Source: Catenovulum agarivorans YM01
GTDB lineage: Bacteria; Pseudomonadota; Gammaproteobacteria; Enterobacterales; Alteromonadaceae
Direction of reading: 5' to 3'
Assembly: GCF_000281085.1 (NCBI RefSeq)
Contig: NZ_JH767530.1
Location: 42,887-92,629 of the forward strand
DNA length: 49,743 nt
The position numbers were made by a program, and so were the translations under genes. How positions within the stretch are numbered: position 1 is the stretch's first letter; every line of letters begins with the position of its first letter. Shown here piece by piece: positions 9,671-17,717 of this stretch. Under the pieces are notes generated by a model, which saw only the letters and a list, made by a program, of their open reading frames with translations, had not been told where the DNA came from and ran no database searches.

Positions 9671-9813
9671 CGTAAAATATCACGCACTTCTTTTATTTTT
9701 TCAAACTCAGTTCTACACAATTCTGTTTAACCACAGCTACAGACATCAATATTTCGCTAGAAGAATTTATACCTTTTTAAGTGGCTTTTTATCTCCCCCC
9801 TAAATCTTAGTAA

Positions 9814-11190
9814 CCGTTATTAGGAGACACTTCTATTAAATTAAATGAGTTCGAAGACTTTCTAACATCATGGTTGCAGCGTGAAGCACGTAAACCAAGA
9901 AAGCAACGAAAATCGATCAAAAATCTATTCCAAGATTTACTGCCATTAGGTTACAGCGGCTCCTACGACTGAGTTGCCGCATTTGCCCGACATTGGCGGG
10001 ATGAACAAAAGTTCGCAGCCTCAAAGCACACCTATATGCCTTTACAATTTGCACCTAGCGAAGCATTCCAATTTGATTGGGGTGAAAACTGGGCACATAT
10101 TGATGGTAAGAAAGTTAAGTTGCAGGTTGCTCATTTTAAACTGTGCAACAGCCGAGCATTCTTCATTCGAGCCTATTACTCACAGAGTCATGAAATGCTA
10201 TTTGATGCACACAACCATGCGTTTAGAGTGTTTCAAGGTGTCCCTGAGCGTGGTCTTTACGACAACATGAAAACAGCTATCGACTCAGTGCAAAAAGGTA
10301 AAGCGCGTGTGGTTAACCTTCGATTTTTAGCCATGGTCAGTCATTACCTGTTTGAAACTGACTTCTGTAACCCTGCATCAGGTTGGGAGAAAGGCCAAAT
10401 TGAAAAGAACGTGCGCGATACACGAACAATCATCTGGCAAAGAGCGCCTAGAGTTCAAACCTTAGCAGAGTTGAATCAATGGCTAGAAGAACAATGTATA
10501 TCCGAATGGCAAACACGTCGTCATCCACAATACAAAGCTAAAACCATTGAACATGCATGGTTAGAAGAGCGTACACAGCTGATGAAAGTTGTGGCGCCGT
10601 TCGATGGGTTTATTGAACAAAGCAAACGGGTATCTTCAACCTGCCTAATTAACTTCGATAGAAACAAATACCCAGTTCCAGCCAGTTATGCAAATCCTAG
10701 AGTCAGCCTGCATGCTTACTCAGACAAAATTAAGCTTGTGACAGAAGGCCAACAAGTTGCCGAGCACCAAAGAGTATTTACACCCAATCACGAATTACCG
10801 CCTCGCGTTATTTATCAATGGCAACATTATTTATAGGTTGCGCAACGTAAACTAGGCGCACTGCGTAACGGTGCACCATTTCAAATGTTGCCAAAAAGCT
10901 TTAAACATCTGCAATCTATTCTGTTAGCGCGAAAACGCGGAGATAAAGAGATGGCTGAAGTATTGTCTTTGGTTCGACATCACGACGAAAAGCTTGTTGA
11001 AGAAGCAATAGAAAAAGCATAGGAAGCAGGTAACCCATCAAAAGAACACGTAATCAATTGCCTAAGCCGTTTGTTAAACCCTGTGCGAGTTGAACCTATA
11101 CCAGTGCCAACCAAACTAAAATTAGTTACTGAGCCCACAAGTGATACAGCACGTTACGACAATTTAAGAGGCAAATATCATGCACAATGA
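9814..11190 (+). pseudogene. istA: IS21 transposase IstA, degraded
   Basis: One frame can be followed from 9814 to 11190, with internal stops at 9970-9972 (TGA in GSYD*VAAFARHW, where relatives have Arg), 10834-10836 (TAG) and 11020-11022 (TAG). Conserved rve/DDE-domain blocks are visible, for example FQFDWGENWAHIDG (first catalytic Asp) and PERGLYDNMKTAI (second); the third acidic residue is expected near WEKGQIEKNVRD. The N-terminal helix-turn-helix region is missing. The longest uninterrupted piece, 10036-10836, would encode 266 aa. The last 11 bases overlap the istB start. Confidence 0.85.
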
Positions 11191-11935
11191 AGCTTTATTA
11201 AGTACGTTAAAAACACTCAAGTTACATGGAATGGCCAGTTCAATAACAGAGCTTGCATCACAAAATTCGCCTGCTTATCAGCGAGCCCAACCAATCTTAG
11301 AAACTTTACTGAAAGCCGAAATTGCGGATAGAGAAGTTAGAAGCATCACTTATCAAATGAAAGCAGCGAAGTTCCCTGTATATCGAGATTTATATGGCTT
11401 TGATTTTAATGACAGTAACGTAGATGAATACTTAATCAGAGGATTGCATCGTTGTGAATTTATTCAAGATAGCCAAAACATCGTGTTTGTTGGTGGCCCT
11501 GGTACTGGAAAAACGCATTTAGCAACCGCAACAGCAGCTCAAGCCATTCAACATCACCAAATGAGAGTTAGATTCTTATCAACCATAGAACTTGTTAATA
11601 CGCTCGAAAAACAAAAGCAAGCTGGCAATATAGGCCGCACGGCCACTCGACTTGCCAACTGTGATTTAGTTGTCCTAGACGAATTGGGCTATGTGCCCTT
11701 TAGCCAAGCTGGCGGAACACTATTATTCCATCTACTCAGCAAATTGTATGAGCAAACGAGGGTGCTGATCACAACCAATTTGAATTTTACTGAATGGTCA
11801 AAGGTGTTTGGTGACACCAAGATGACAACAGCACTATTAGACCGACTGATCCACCATTGCCACATCATTGAAACGGGTAATGACAGTTATCGTTTTAAAG
11901 AATCAACAAAGAAATCTAAGCAGAAAAAGAAGTAG
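11180..11935 (+). CDS. istB: IS21 ATP-binding helper protein IstB
   Basis: 251 aa, the usual length for IstB, a DnaA-like AAA+ ATPase that assembles on target DNA and activates the IstA transposase. Walker A is [11 protein letters not shown] (about 105-115), Walker B is LVVLDELGY, and the C-terminal [43 protein letters not shown] block is characteristic of the family. The frame is intact, unlike its istA partner, so it has no functional transposase here unless another IS21 copy exists elsewhere in the genome. Confidence 0.93.
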   Translation: MHNEALLSTLKTLKLHGMASSITELASQNSPAYQRAQPILETLLKAEIADREVRSITYQMKAAKFPVYRDLYGFDFNDSNVDEYLIRGLHRCEFIQDSQNIVFVGGPGTGKTHLATATAAQAIQHHQMRVRFLSTIELVNTLEKQKQAGNIGRTATRLANCDLVVLDELGYVPFSQAGGTLLFHLLSKLYEQTRVLITTNLNFTEWSKVFGDTKMTTALLDRLIHHCHIIETGNDSYRFKESTKKSKQKKK

Positions 11936-12025
11936 CAATCGAGCTTGAAATATCGTCTAAATAGACCCGCTTGGGTGGATCACTATTCGGTGAAAATGGT
12001 GGATCATTTTTAAGTGCAAATTAAA

Positions 12026-12287
12026 GATAAAAAGTTTTTTAAGCATAAATATAGATATGGCGATGCTAATTTTAGTTGGATGCATGTATCACGGATGACT
12101 AGAGCGTTGAGCAAGCTCACCAACTGGCAACAAAATTCCTACTTATGCTTGATGAGTTAGAATAAATTTTCAACGACCAAATTTTAATCTGCGGTTTTCA
12201 TCCGACGAATTAAATTTGTCGTAAACCAAGATATAGTAGGGCGGCGAGCTATCAGCATCAAAAAGTTTGCACTCTCCCACCCAAAAA
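12026..12287. other. Intergenic stretch between IS21 end and parS cluster
   Basis: No supported gene. A plus-strand frame of about 40 codons (about 12037-12160, contains YGDANFSWMHVSRMTRALSK, ends in TAG) looks protein-like and may be the tail of a gene interrupted by the IS. I do not recognise it. Confidence 0.2.
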
Positions 12288-12416
12288 TTCAACGTTGAAC
12301 TTTTCCTTATATCGCAAGTTGAATTTATTAACGTAGTGGCAGGTAATGTCTTGAGAATAAAGAGGGTAGAGGAAATTCAACGTTGAACACATAAAAAATC
12401 TAAGTTCAACGTTGAA
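12288..12416. promoter_or_regulatory. Candidate parS cluster (three TTCAACGTTGAA palindromes)
   Basis: The 12-bp palindrome TTCAACGTTGAA occurs at 12288-12299, 12376-12387 and 12405-12416, the last two 29 bp apart, immediately 3' of parB (which ends at 12428). In P1-type partition operons the centromere lies exactly there, downstream of parB. The function is inferred from position, symmetry and repetition. Confidence 0.7.
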
Positions 12417-12427
12417 TTTTTTAACTG

Positions 12428-13366
12428 TTAAAGTTCATTAAGCAGTTGGATGATTCTGTCCAACTTATCTCTATGTTTAGCGTCGACTTCCAACGCTAAT
12501 TTACCAGATTTCATAACCTTTGTTTTGATCCCACTGACCTTAATTCCGTTCCAAGTATCAGCCAAATCGTCATCGACTTGGTGCGTTACCACTTTAGCGC
12601 CCGAAGTTAACTCCATTACTTCATTTTGTATTTTTAACGCAATCGCCTTACATTGTTCCTCGTTTAACAAGAAATCACTGTCCCATTGCCCATACTTTTC
12701 TTTAAGGCTTTCGGATGCAGCGAGTAAACACGTTTGATCTAACTTTGTCAAAGCGACTAGAAAACGTACACCAATATACTTGATAGCAGGAAATAACTTG
12801 AATAACGAAGAGGGTAGGGCAGATATTGTTAAAGCATGATGTGCCGTACCTCGACTCACAGAAAATTGATTCATAACATCATCAACTTTAAATGACACGC
12901 TACTGTCTTCTTGTTGTTTTTTTATAGACAAAGCAAGGTCTGTGGTTGTCGGTACACCATGAATATCAGCAGTAACAACAAAAGCCTTTTCATCTTCTTC
13001 GTCCATTTCAGCGGTGACCCATACATACAATTCACCATCTGTTAACTGAGATACCGCAAAGGAGCGCTTCATTCCCTCAATTAAAACCATGTTTTCAGCA
13101 GAACCAACGGCTTTGGCTGGGTTTGAATTACGTTTATGCTCCTTAATTGTATCAAAAATATCATTTACTGAGGCGAGTGTGAAAAATTCGGAACTACGTC
13201 GATTAAAACGCGATTTCTTCACTTTCTGAGAAATGTCTTGGCTAGGTACTTTAACCATACGAAAAGTATATTCTTTTCCAGTCGCAGGGCCCTCTAGGCG
13301 CATCACATCTCCCGCAATAAGAGGCTTCATTGTGCTTCTAGCACTCTTATAAAACTGCTGTGTCAT
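12428..13366 (-). CDS. parB: ParB-type centromere-binding partition protein
   Basis: 312 aa. The protein follows a type Ia ParA and precedes candidate centromere sites. It has the size and layout of P1/large-plasmid ParB proteins: a basic N-terminal region with KKSRFNRRSSEFFTLASVNDI, a central helix-turn-helix area (about 160-185, FKVDDVMNQFSVSRGTAHHAL) and a C-terminal dimerisation-like domain ending in DKLDRIIQLLNEL. The start is well defined: GGAGGTGA lies about 6 bases before the ATG, and the ATG overlaps the parA stop by one base, so the two are translationally coupled. ParB binds parS and stimulates ParA ATPase to segregate the replicon. Similarity to secondary-chromosome ParB proteins of marine gammaproteobacteria is an impression, not a search result. 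Confidence 0.85.
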   Translation of the reverse strand: MTQQFYKSARSTMKPLIAGDVMRLEGPATGKEYTFRMVKVPSQDISQKVKKSRFNRRSSEFFTLASVNDIFDTIKEHKRNSNPAKAVGSAENMVLIEGMKRSFAVSQLTDGELYVWVTAEMDEEDEKAFVVTADIHGVPTTTDLALSIKKQQEDSSVSFKVDDVMNQFSVSRGTAHHALTISALPSSLFKLFPAIKYIGVRFLVALTKLDQTCLLAASESLKEKYGQWDSDFLLNEEQCKAIALKIQNEVMELTSGAKVVTHQVDDDLADTWNGIKVSGIKTKVMKSGKLALEVDAKHRDKLDRIIQLLNEL

Positions 13367-14598
13367 TAGAATTCACCTCCAGAAACACTCTCTAAAAAGC
13401 GTAAAAATTCATCTTTTAACGTTTCCGTATACGTTAGTGCTTTATCTAACTGCTTGTCTGAACACAAATTTTCGACCTTTCGGATGTCAAATATAGTACA
13501 TTGATTTCTTGCAGCCGCTTCAAAAGCATAAGAACTAACAAGTTGGCTACTAAAAATGTTGTCACCCAAGACTCGGCGTGCTTCATCCATCATGTGTTTA
13601 TCTCGACCAAATTCGATATTGTAATTAGTTGCTAAGCACTTAAACCATTTAACATTCTCTCCTTTGTTCGGCAACATTTCTAGGTTAATCGGCAAGTTGC
13701 TTAAAAAACTACAGGTACTGTGCCAGTCAAGTTCACGTGGGGTAAATGGAACTACTATGCCATCACAGGCATACTGAGCGGACCAAACTAGAGGATTAAT
13801 ATGGGGACCTGTATCAATTAATATAACATCATAGTCATTTTTAACTTTATCAATAACAGTCTCTTTTAACCGCTCCACGTGGTTCAAATTGCCAGTTTTA
13901 GCATAATGCAGCCATGCCGATTGAGAGAATCTTTCATCTTCAGAAAACGACGGGAGTACGTGTAAAGACGGTATATGCGTCTCATGGATACTATTGGCTA
14001 ATATTTCTTCGTGCGTGAAACCTTGAGAAAGATATTGTCGGTACAACCCCTCTTCTTCTTCATCGCCCAACATCATATCTACCGCAGTTAGTATGTCGGT
14101 TGAGTAATTCTCTTGAGGTAACAGGTAGTTTCTCAGTGAACCTTGTGGATCGAGATCAATTAGCAAAACTCGCATTCTTTCATGTAAGCCAATAGCAAGA
14201 GAAGCAGCCAAAGTGGTAGCTGTAGTAGATTTACCAGTTCCACCTTTTTGATTTTGAAGGTTAATTACCTGTGTTTTGAGTCCTTTATCTGACCATTTTG
14301 GTATTTCAAAATAATCCATAAGCACATGCATGTGCTTCAAAGTAAAAAGATATTTGTTGTGTTTGAGTAAAGCCTCTGGAACTATTCCATTTGCGACCGC
14401 TTCTTCATATTTAGCTTTAAAAGTATTTCGAGACATTCGACATAATTTAGCGGCTTCGTTCATATTAACAGAATTATTCTCAATAATTCTTTCGATATCA
14501 CCACTCATTCGTTGAGCGTAAACACTTTGATACCGTGAATAATTGAATTCGGTCAACTTTTCGCCTAAAGACGTTAATTTGCTAGTTACGTATGACAT
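13366..14598 (-). CDS. parA: ParA-type partition ATPase with N-terminal HTH (type Ia)
   Basis: 410 aa. ParA drives segregation of the replicon by ATP-dependent binding to the nucleoid and release by ParB. The deviant Walker A is QKGGTGKST (117-125, both Lys present), Walker A' is VLLIDLDPQGS and Walker B is DVILIDTGP. The N-terminal 110 residues hold a helix-turn-helix (about 46-64, MNEAAKLCRMSRNTFKAKY) that in type Ia proteins represses the par operon. It is the first gene of parA-parB. A Shine-Dalgarno-like AGGTGAT precedes the ATG. A spaced inverted repeat upstream (14614-14620 and 14661-14667) may be the operator. Confidence 0.93.
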   Translation of the reverse strand: MSYVTSKLTSLGEKLTEFNYSRYQSVYAQRMSGDIERIIENNSVNMNEAAKLCRMSRNTFKAKYEEAVANGIVPEALLKHNKYLFTLKHMHVLMDYFEIPKWSDKGLKTQVINLQNQKGGTGKSTTATTLAASLAIGLHERMRVLLIDLDPQGSLRNYLLPQENYSTDILTAVDMMLGDEEEEGLYRQYLSQGFTHEEILANSIHETHIPSLHVLPSFSEDERFSQSAWLHYAKTGNLNHVERLKETVIDKVKNDYDVILIDTGPHINPLVWSAQYACDGIVVPFTPRELDWHSTCSFLSNLPINLEMLPNKGENVKWFKCLATNYNIEFGRDKHMMDEARRVLGDNIFSSQLVSSYAFEAAARNQCTIFDIRKVENLCSDKQLDKALTYTETLKDEFLRFLESVSGGEF

Positions 14599-14613
14599 CC
14601 AATCACCTAATAG

Positions 14614-14667
14614 ACACTTGTAAATGATTTATGAAATCTACAGTTATTTTTGATAGTTATCAAGTGT
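14614..14667 (-). promoter_or_regulatory. Possible par operon operator
   Basis: ACACTTG (14614-14620) and CAAGTGT (14661-14667) form a 7-bp inverted repeat with a 40-bp gap, within 70 bp of the parA start. An autoregulating type Ia ParA would be expected to bind here. Short arms and a long gap keep confidence low. Confidence 0.3.
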
Positions 14668-14796
14668 TTTTGAGCAAGCGAAGTATCAAAGTGAAGTATA
14701 AATATTAAATTAGCGTCAGTTAATATAAGTTATGATGAATGAACTTGTGAGAATTAAATAACATGCAGGAAGCAAACGTTCTCGTATACCTATACT

Positions 14797-15273
14797 AGTT
14801 TTTTCTGCCACCTTCCAGCTCGTATAATCCCTCTGGTGGCATAAATAACGATTATAAGAGTAACCAAGGTAGTTATTTATGCCACCTTAAGAAAAAGACG
14901 TTAATAGTCCTTATAGAAGTGGCATAAAAAACGACTTCAAAAGTCAGTCGTTGGATTGTTGCTAGTTATTTATGCCACCAATTCGGTTTTTTAGTAATCC
15001 GCAAGGGTACAAATCATTGAATCAGACTAAGTAATAAGTTATTTACGCCACTAAGGTAAAATTTTTGCTTCAAAAGTTACAACTAGCTAACATAAAACGT
15101 GATTTGAGACCTGATTTACTCTTTCACCTAGTTATTTATGCCACTTTATCCAGCGAACCTAAGACCTAGATATGGTTAAACGGTATAATAAATCAATAAT
15201 TACAGATACTTATAGACAATTAGTGGCATTAATAACTAAGTTTAAACACGAAATAGGCGTTATTTTTGCCACT
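14797..15273. repeat. Irregular iteron cluster upstream of the origin modules
   Basis: Nine copies of a 16-bp iteron (consensus AGTTATTTATGCCACC, last base C or T). Forward copies start at 14797, 14871, 14964, 15037, 15130 and 15258; reverse copies start at 14835, 14918 and 15222. Spacing is irregular, but two reverse-forward pairs (14835/14871 and 15222/15258) share the 36-bp offset seen at the centre of each regular module downstream. Probable Rep-binding sites for copy control or handcuffing, by analogy with iteron plasmids. Confidence 0.75.
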
Positions 15274-15406
15274 TTAGCTTCAATTGGGACAGCATTGACC
15301 CTCTTACTTAAGCAAGCGGAAGTTCATGTAGCCACGTTTTACCAGCCTCATCATGCTTAATACAGATTAATGATTAGTCAAAATCGAATTTTAAAGGGAG
15401 ATCACA

Positions 15407-15446
15407 GATCAGATCTTATATATATAAATATATTTATGATCTGATC
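15407..15446. repeat. 40-bp GATC-rich inverted repeat, origin module 1
   Basis: GATCAGATC (15407-15415) and GATCTGATC (15438-15446) flank an AT-only core of 22 bp, followed at once by another GATC. With the one at 15400 there are six GATC (Dam-type) sites in 51 bp. It is the partner of 15830-15869. Confidence 0.8.
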
Positions 15447-15721
15447 GATCAGGTTACCTTCTTTAAAAATCAATGAGTTAAATTGTAAAAGTGGACAAAA
15501 TAACGTGATATGTGCAAAAAAAACGACTTAAAGTGGCAGAAATAACTAATGTGGTGGCTAAAATAACTAGCTAAAGTGGCTAGAATAACTTCGAATGGTG
15601 GCAGAAATAACTCATCAACTAAACACTATCGAGTTATTTACGCCACCATAGCAAGTTGATTTTGCCACTTGAGAAGTTTTAAATGCCACCTTTAGGGTTG
15701 GGAGCTAGTTTTTTTGCCACT
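15407..15721. repeat. Replication origin module 1: palindrome plus ten iterons
   Basis: After the GATC palindrome and a 43-bp spacer, six reverse-orientation iterons start at 15490, 15511 (degenerate), 15532, 15553, 15575 and 15597, a pitch of 21-22 bp or two helical turns. Four forward iterons follow at 15632, 15654, 15675 and 15707, the last gap being 32 bp. Landmarks match module 2 at an offset of 422-423 bp. Iterons are expected to bind the Rep protein encoded at 16302. Confidence 0.85.
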
Positions 15722-15829
15722 TTCTCCAAAGAGTACAAGCTTTGCGTCTTAGATTTATTCGCTAACAACTTTGCATTTTGTTTTACATACAACTGTGTGC
15801 CTGTTGATGGATTCAAATGCTGAAGTTTT
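15722..15829. other. Spacer between the two origin modules
   Basis: 108 bp without iterons, GATC sites or an open frame. I see no perfect DnaA box (TTATNCACA) here or elsewhere in the origin by eye. Confidence 0.5.
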
Positions 15830-15869
15830 GATCAGATCTATATTTATATAAATAAATATAGATCTGATC
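15830..15869. repeat. 40-bp GATC-rich palindrome, origin module 2
   Basis: Two perfectly complementary 18-bp arms (15830-15847 and 15852-15869) surround a 4-bp AT centre. Each arm begins with GATCAGATCTATATTTAT or its complement, and a GATC directly follows the right arm. This is the cleanest palindrome in the window and could extrude as a cruciform or act as a hemimethylation-sensitive control site. Confidence 0.85.
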
Positions 15870-16145
15870 GATCTGCACAGAATCACTTTAGATCATACAC
15901 TTATCAAGTTAAAGTGGCGATAATAACTATATAGGTGCGAAAAAAACTACTTTAAGTGGCAAAAAAAACTATTACAGTGGCCTATATAACTTCGAATGTG
16001 GCGTTTTTGACTTACTATGGTGGCATAAATAACTATCTCAGCTATCTTGTAGATAGTTATTTATGCCACCATAGCAAGTTAGAATGGCCACTCTACAAGT
16101 TTAAATAGCCACTACAAGACACCTCTACTAGTTATTTATGCCACT
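15830..16145. repeat. Replication origin module 2: palindrome plus ten iterons
   Basis: Same plan as module 1: GATC palindrome, 43-bp spacer, six reverse iterons starting at 15913, 15934, 15955, 15976, 15997 and 16019, then four forward iterons at 16055, 16077, 16098 and 16130. The innermost reverse and forward iterons lie in a perfect 24-bp inverted repeat (16015-16038 and 16051-16074) with a 12-bp centre. The module ends about 155 bp before the rep start. Confidence 0.85.
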
Positions 16146-16236
16146 TTAAAGTGGTCTTTTTTGGTTTTTTTGCGTATGTAGCCCCGCGTAAAGTGCGCTT
16201 TTATTCACTTGAGTAAAAAAAATGTAAAATAGTTAC

Positions 16237-16274
16237 TTGATCTTATTGTGGCAATGGTATATTTTCAATGCCAC
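16237..16274 (+). promoter_or_regulatory. Possible rep promoter with iteron-half operator
   Basis: GTGGCA (16248-16253) and TGCCAC (16269-16274) are inverted halves of the iteron core and flank TATATT (16258-16263), a possible -10 element; TTGATC at 16237 could be the -35 although the 15-bp gap is short. Rep binding to inverted iteron halves commonly represses rep in iteron plasmids, so autoregulation is likely by analogy. Confidence 0.4.
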
Positions 16275-16301
16275 TAATAGCTGGCGAGATTCGATACAGA
16301 A

Positions 16302-17717
16302 ATGACAAAAACAAAAGATATAAGTCAGATCTACAAATCAGACAGGGTTGGCTTAATTCGTTCGGAAAATGGCAATATGACTGCCACAATGCAAAGAGCG
16401 TTTAACGCGATTATTTTATCTTTGCAAAATTATTGTATCGAGCAGTTTGGCGATTTTTCGACAGTTGAAGGTGTTTTAGGTGACTCTGTTTTAGATGTCG
16501 AGGTTGATTGGGTTGATTTTTGTAAGTCTATGGGCTGGCAATCCAATAATCGAACAAACGCCAAAACCGTTATATCTGCTCTAAAGCAAGCTCAGTTTGA
16601 ATGGGGGTTAAAAGAAATTGATCCCAAAAGAATTGGCTTCATTAACGTACTCAGTGCCGCAAATATTGAAGATGGCGTATTAACGTTTCAAATCGTTCCG
16701 AGTGTACGCCGAGAATTATTAAATCACCGCGGTATCTCCGCAATATCTTATGACCTCAGTTTGACCAACCTAGCTTGGACCGATAAGTATACTGCCCGAA
16801 TTTACGAAGAGTGTTTGCGTGTGTGGCGTGATGGTGAAAATCGTCGGAAATATACAGTGAACGAATTTCGAGAGGCGATAGATTGCCCCTATACTAAAGA
16901 AGGCGGCAAAATCGTTTGGGCAAACCCAGTGATGCGTGATTTCAAACGCAGAGTGTTGACTCCCTCTCAAACCAACATTAATGAAACTGACTTTGTTGAC
17001 TTCGTGATTAATATAGAAACCGTTGGACGCCCTGTTAAGTTTCTAGTATTGAATCTAAAACCTAGACCCAAAGCCCGTAGAATAGCTGGTTCTCATTCGT
17101 CTGAAGCCTTAGTATTGAACAAACTAAGCGAAAAGGGCTTTATTAATGCAGCTGCAAGTTATTTTAATAAGTTGCACAGTGATGAAACATATTTTGAACA
17201 GGGGCTAGATGAAGAAGAAATACACTACATCTTATATGTGCTTGAACGATATGAAAGCTACGAAGACAAGATAAACCCAGGCGGTGAACTTAGCTATTTC
17301 AAAACGTGCCTAAAGTCTAATGTTAAAGCCTTCGAGCCTATCTGGGCCAAGAAAGAGCAAGAGCTGTTATTAGAGCGCGAGCGTATCGAAAAACAACAGT
17401 TGTTAAAAGAGCAAGAAATTAGAGAAAAAATTAAAAGCTCAATGGCTGAAGTCAAGAATAAGTACTATTCAAAAGTAGCGGATCAGTACTTGGCAGAATT
17501 ACCCTCTGAAGAGCGCAAAGACTTGGTAGATAGTATCCTCGCTAAACATTTAAAGACGAATCCTTCGGCTGGTCGTTTGCTTAATGAAGCAGCTAGAAAC
17601 GCAATTGTGAGGATGTATTTGAAAGAAAATAAAATGTTAAACCATCTGATTAACAAAGATGAACTTGATGCGACCCTTAAAGGAGTTGAAACTGGTATTC
17701 GTAACACATCTACTTAA
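16302..17717 (+). CDS. Rep_3-type replication initiator protein
   Basis: 471 aa. Family Rep_3 (RepB/RepE-like) initiators bind iterons through two winged-helix domains and open the origin. Visible family features are the N-terminal MTATMQRAFNAIILSLQ helix, LSLTNLAWTDKYTARIYEECLRVWRD at the end of WH1 (about 150-180), and YTVNEFREAIDCPY into WH2. Beyond about residue 260 there is an unusual extension rich in Glu/Lys/Gln (about 345-400, likely coiled coil) ending near 471, so the protein is longer than typical Rep_3 members (about 250-350 aa). It sits just downstream of the iteron modules, in opposite orientation to parAB, the standard backbone layout. Assigning the iterons to this protein is inference. 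Confidence 0.88.
   Translation: MTKTKDISQIYKSDRVGLIRSENGNMTATMQRAFNAIILSLQNYCIEQFGDFSTVEGVLGDSVLDVEVDWVDFCKSMGWQSNNRTNAKTVISALKQAQFEWGLKEIDPKRIGFINVLSAANIEDGVLTFQIVPSVRRELLNHRGISAISYDLSLTNLAWTDKYTARIYEECLRVWRDGENRRKYTVNEFREAIDCPYTKEGGKIVWANPVMRDFKRRVLTPSQTNINETDFVDFVINIETVGRPVKFLVLNLKPRPKARRIAGSHSSEALVLNKLSEKGFINAAASYFNKLHSDETYFEQGLDEEEIHYILYVLERYESYEDKINPGGELSYFKTCLKSNVKAFEPIWAKKEQELLLERERIEKQQLLKEQEIREKIKSSMAEVKNKYYSKVADQYLAELPSEERKDLVDSILAKHLKTNPSAGRLLNEAARNAIVRMYLKENKMLNHLINKDELDATLKGVETGIRNTST

Larger units (their letters stand above)
9814..12025 (+). mobile_element. IS21-family insertion sequence, left end lost, istA broken
   Basis: istA-type (with stops) and istB-type genes overlap in the way typical of IS21 elements. 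After istB, GGTGGATCA occurs twice (11974-11982 and 11998-12006), 24 bp apart, consistent with the repeated terminal sequences of an IS21 right end. No matching left end was found: the istA frame simply begins after a stop at 9811-9813, lacking the N-terminal DNA-binding part. The element is therefore probably immobile on its own. It lies between candidate parS site 1 and the parS cluster next to parB. Confidence 0.8.

Noticed and set aside
9974-10270. 98-codon plus-strand frame overlapping istA
   Set aside because: It is a shadow of the istA frame, which carries the conserved transposase residues.
15172-15360. 62-codon plus-strand frame in the origin region
   Set aside because: It runs through two iterons (15222 and 15258) and has no clear ribosome binding site, so it is more likely non-coding origin DNA.
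14797-16145. Repeated units with regular spacing, considered as a CRISPR array
   Set aside because: Repeats are 16 bp, occur in both orientations and have 5-6 bp gaps; this is an iteron origin, not a CRISPR array, and no cas genes are present.
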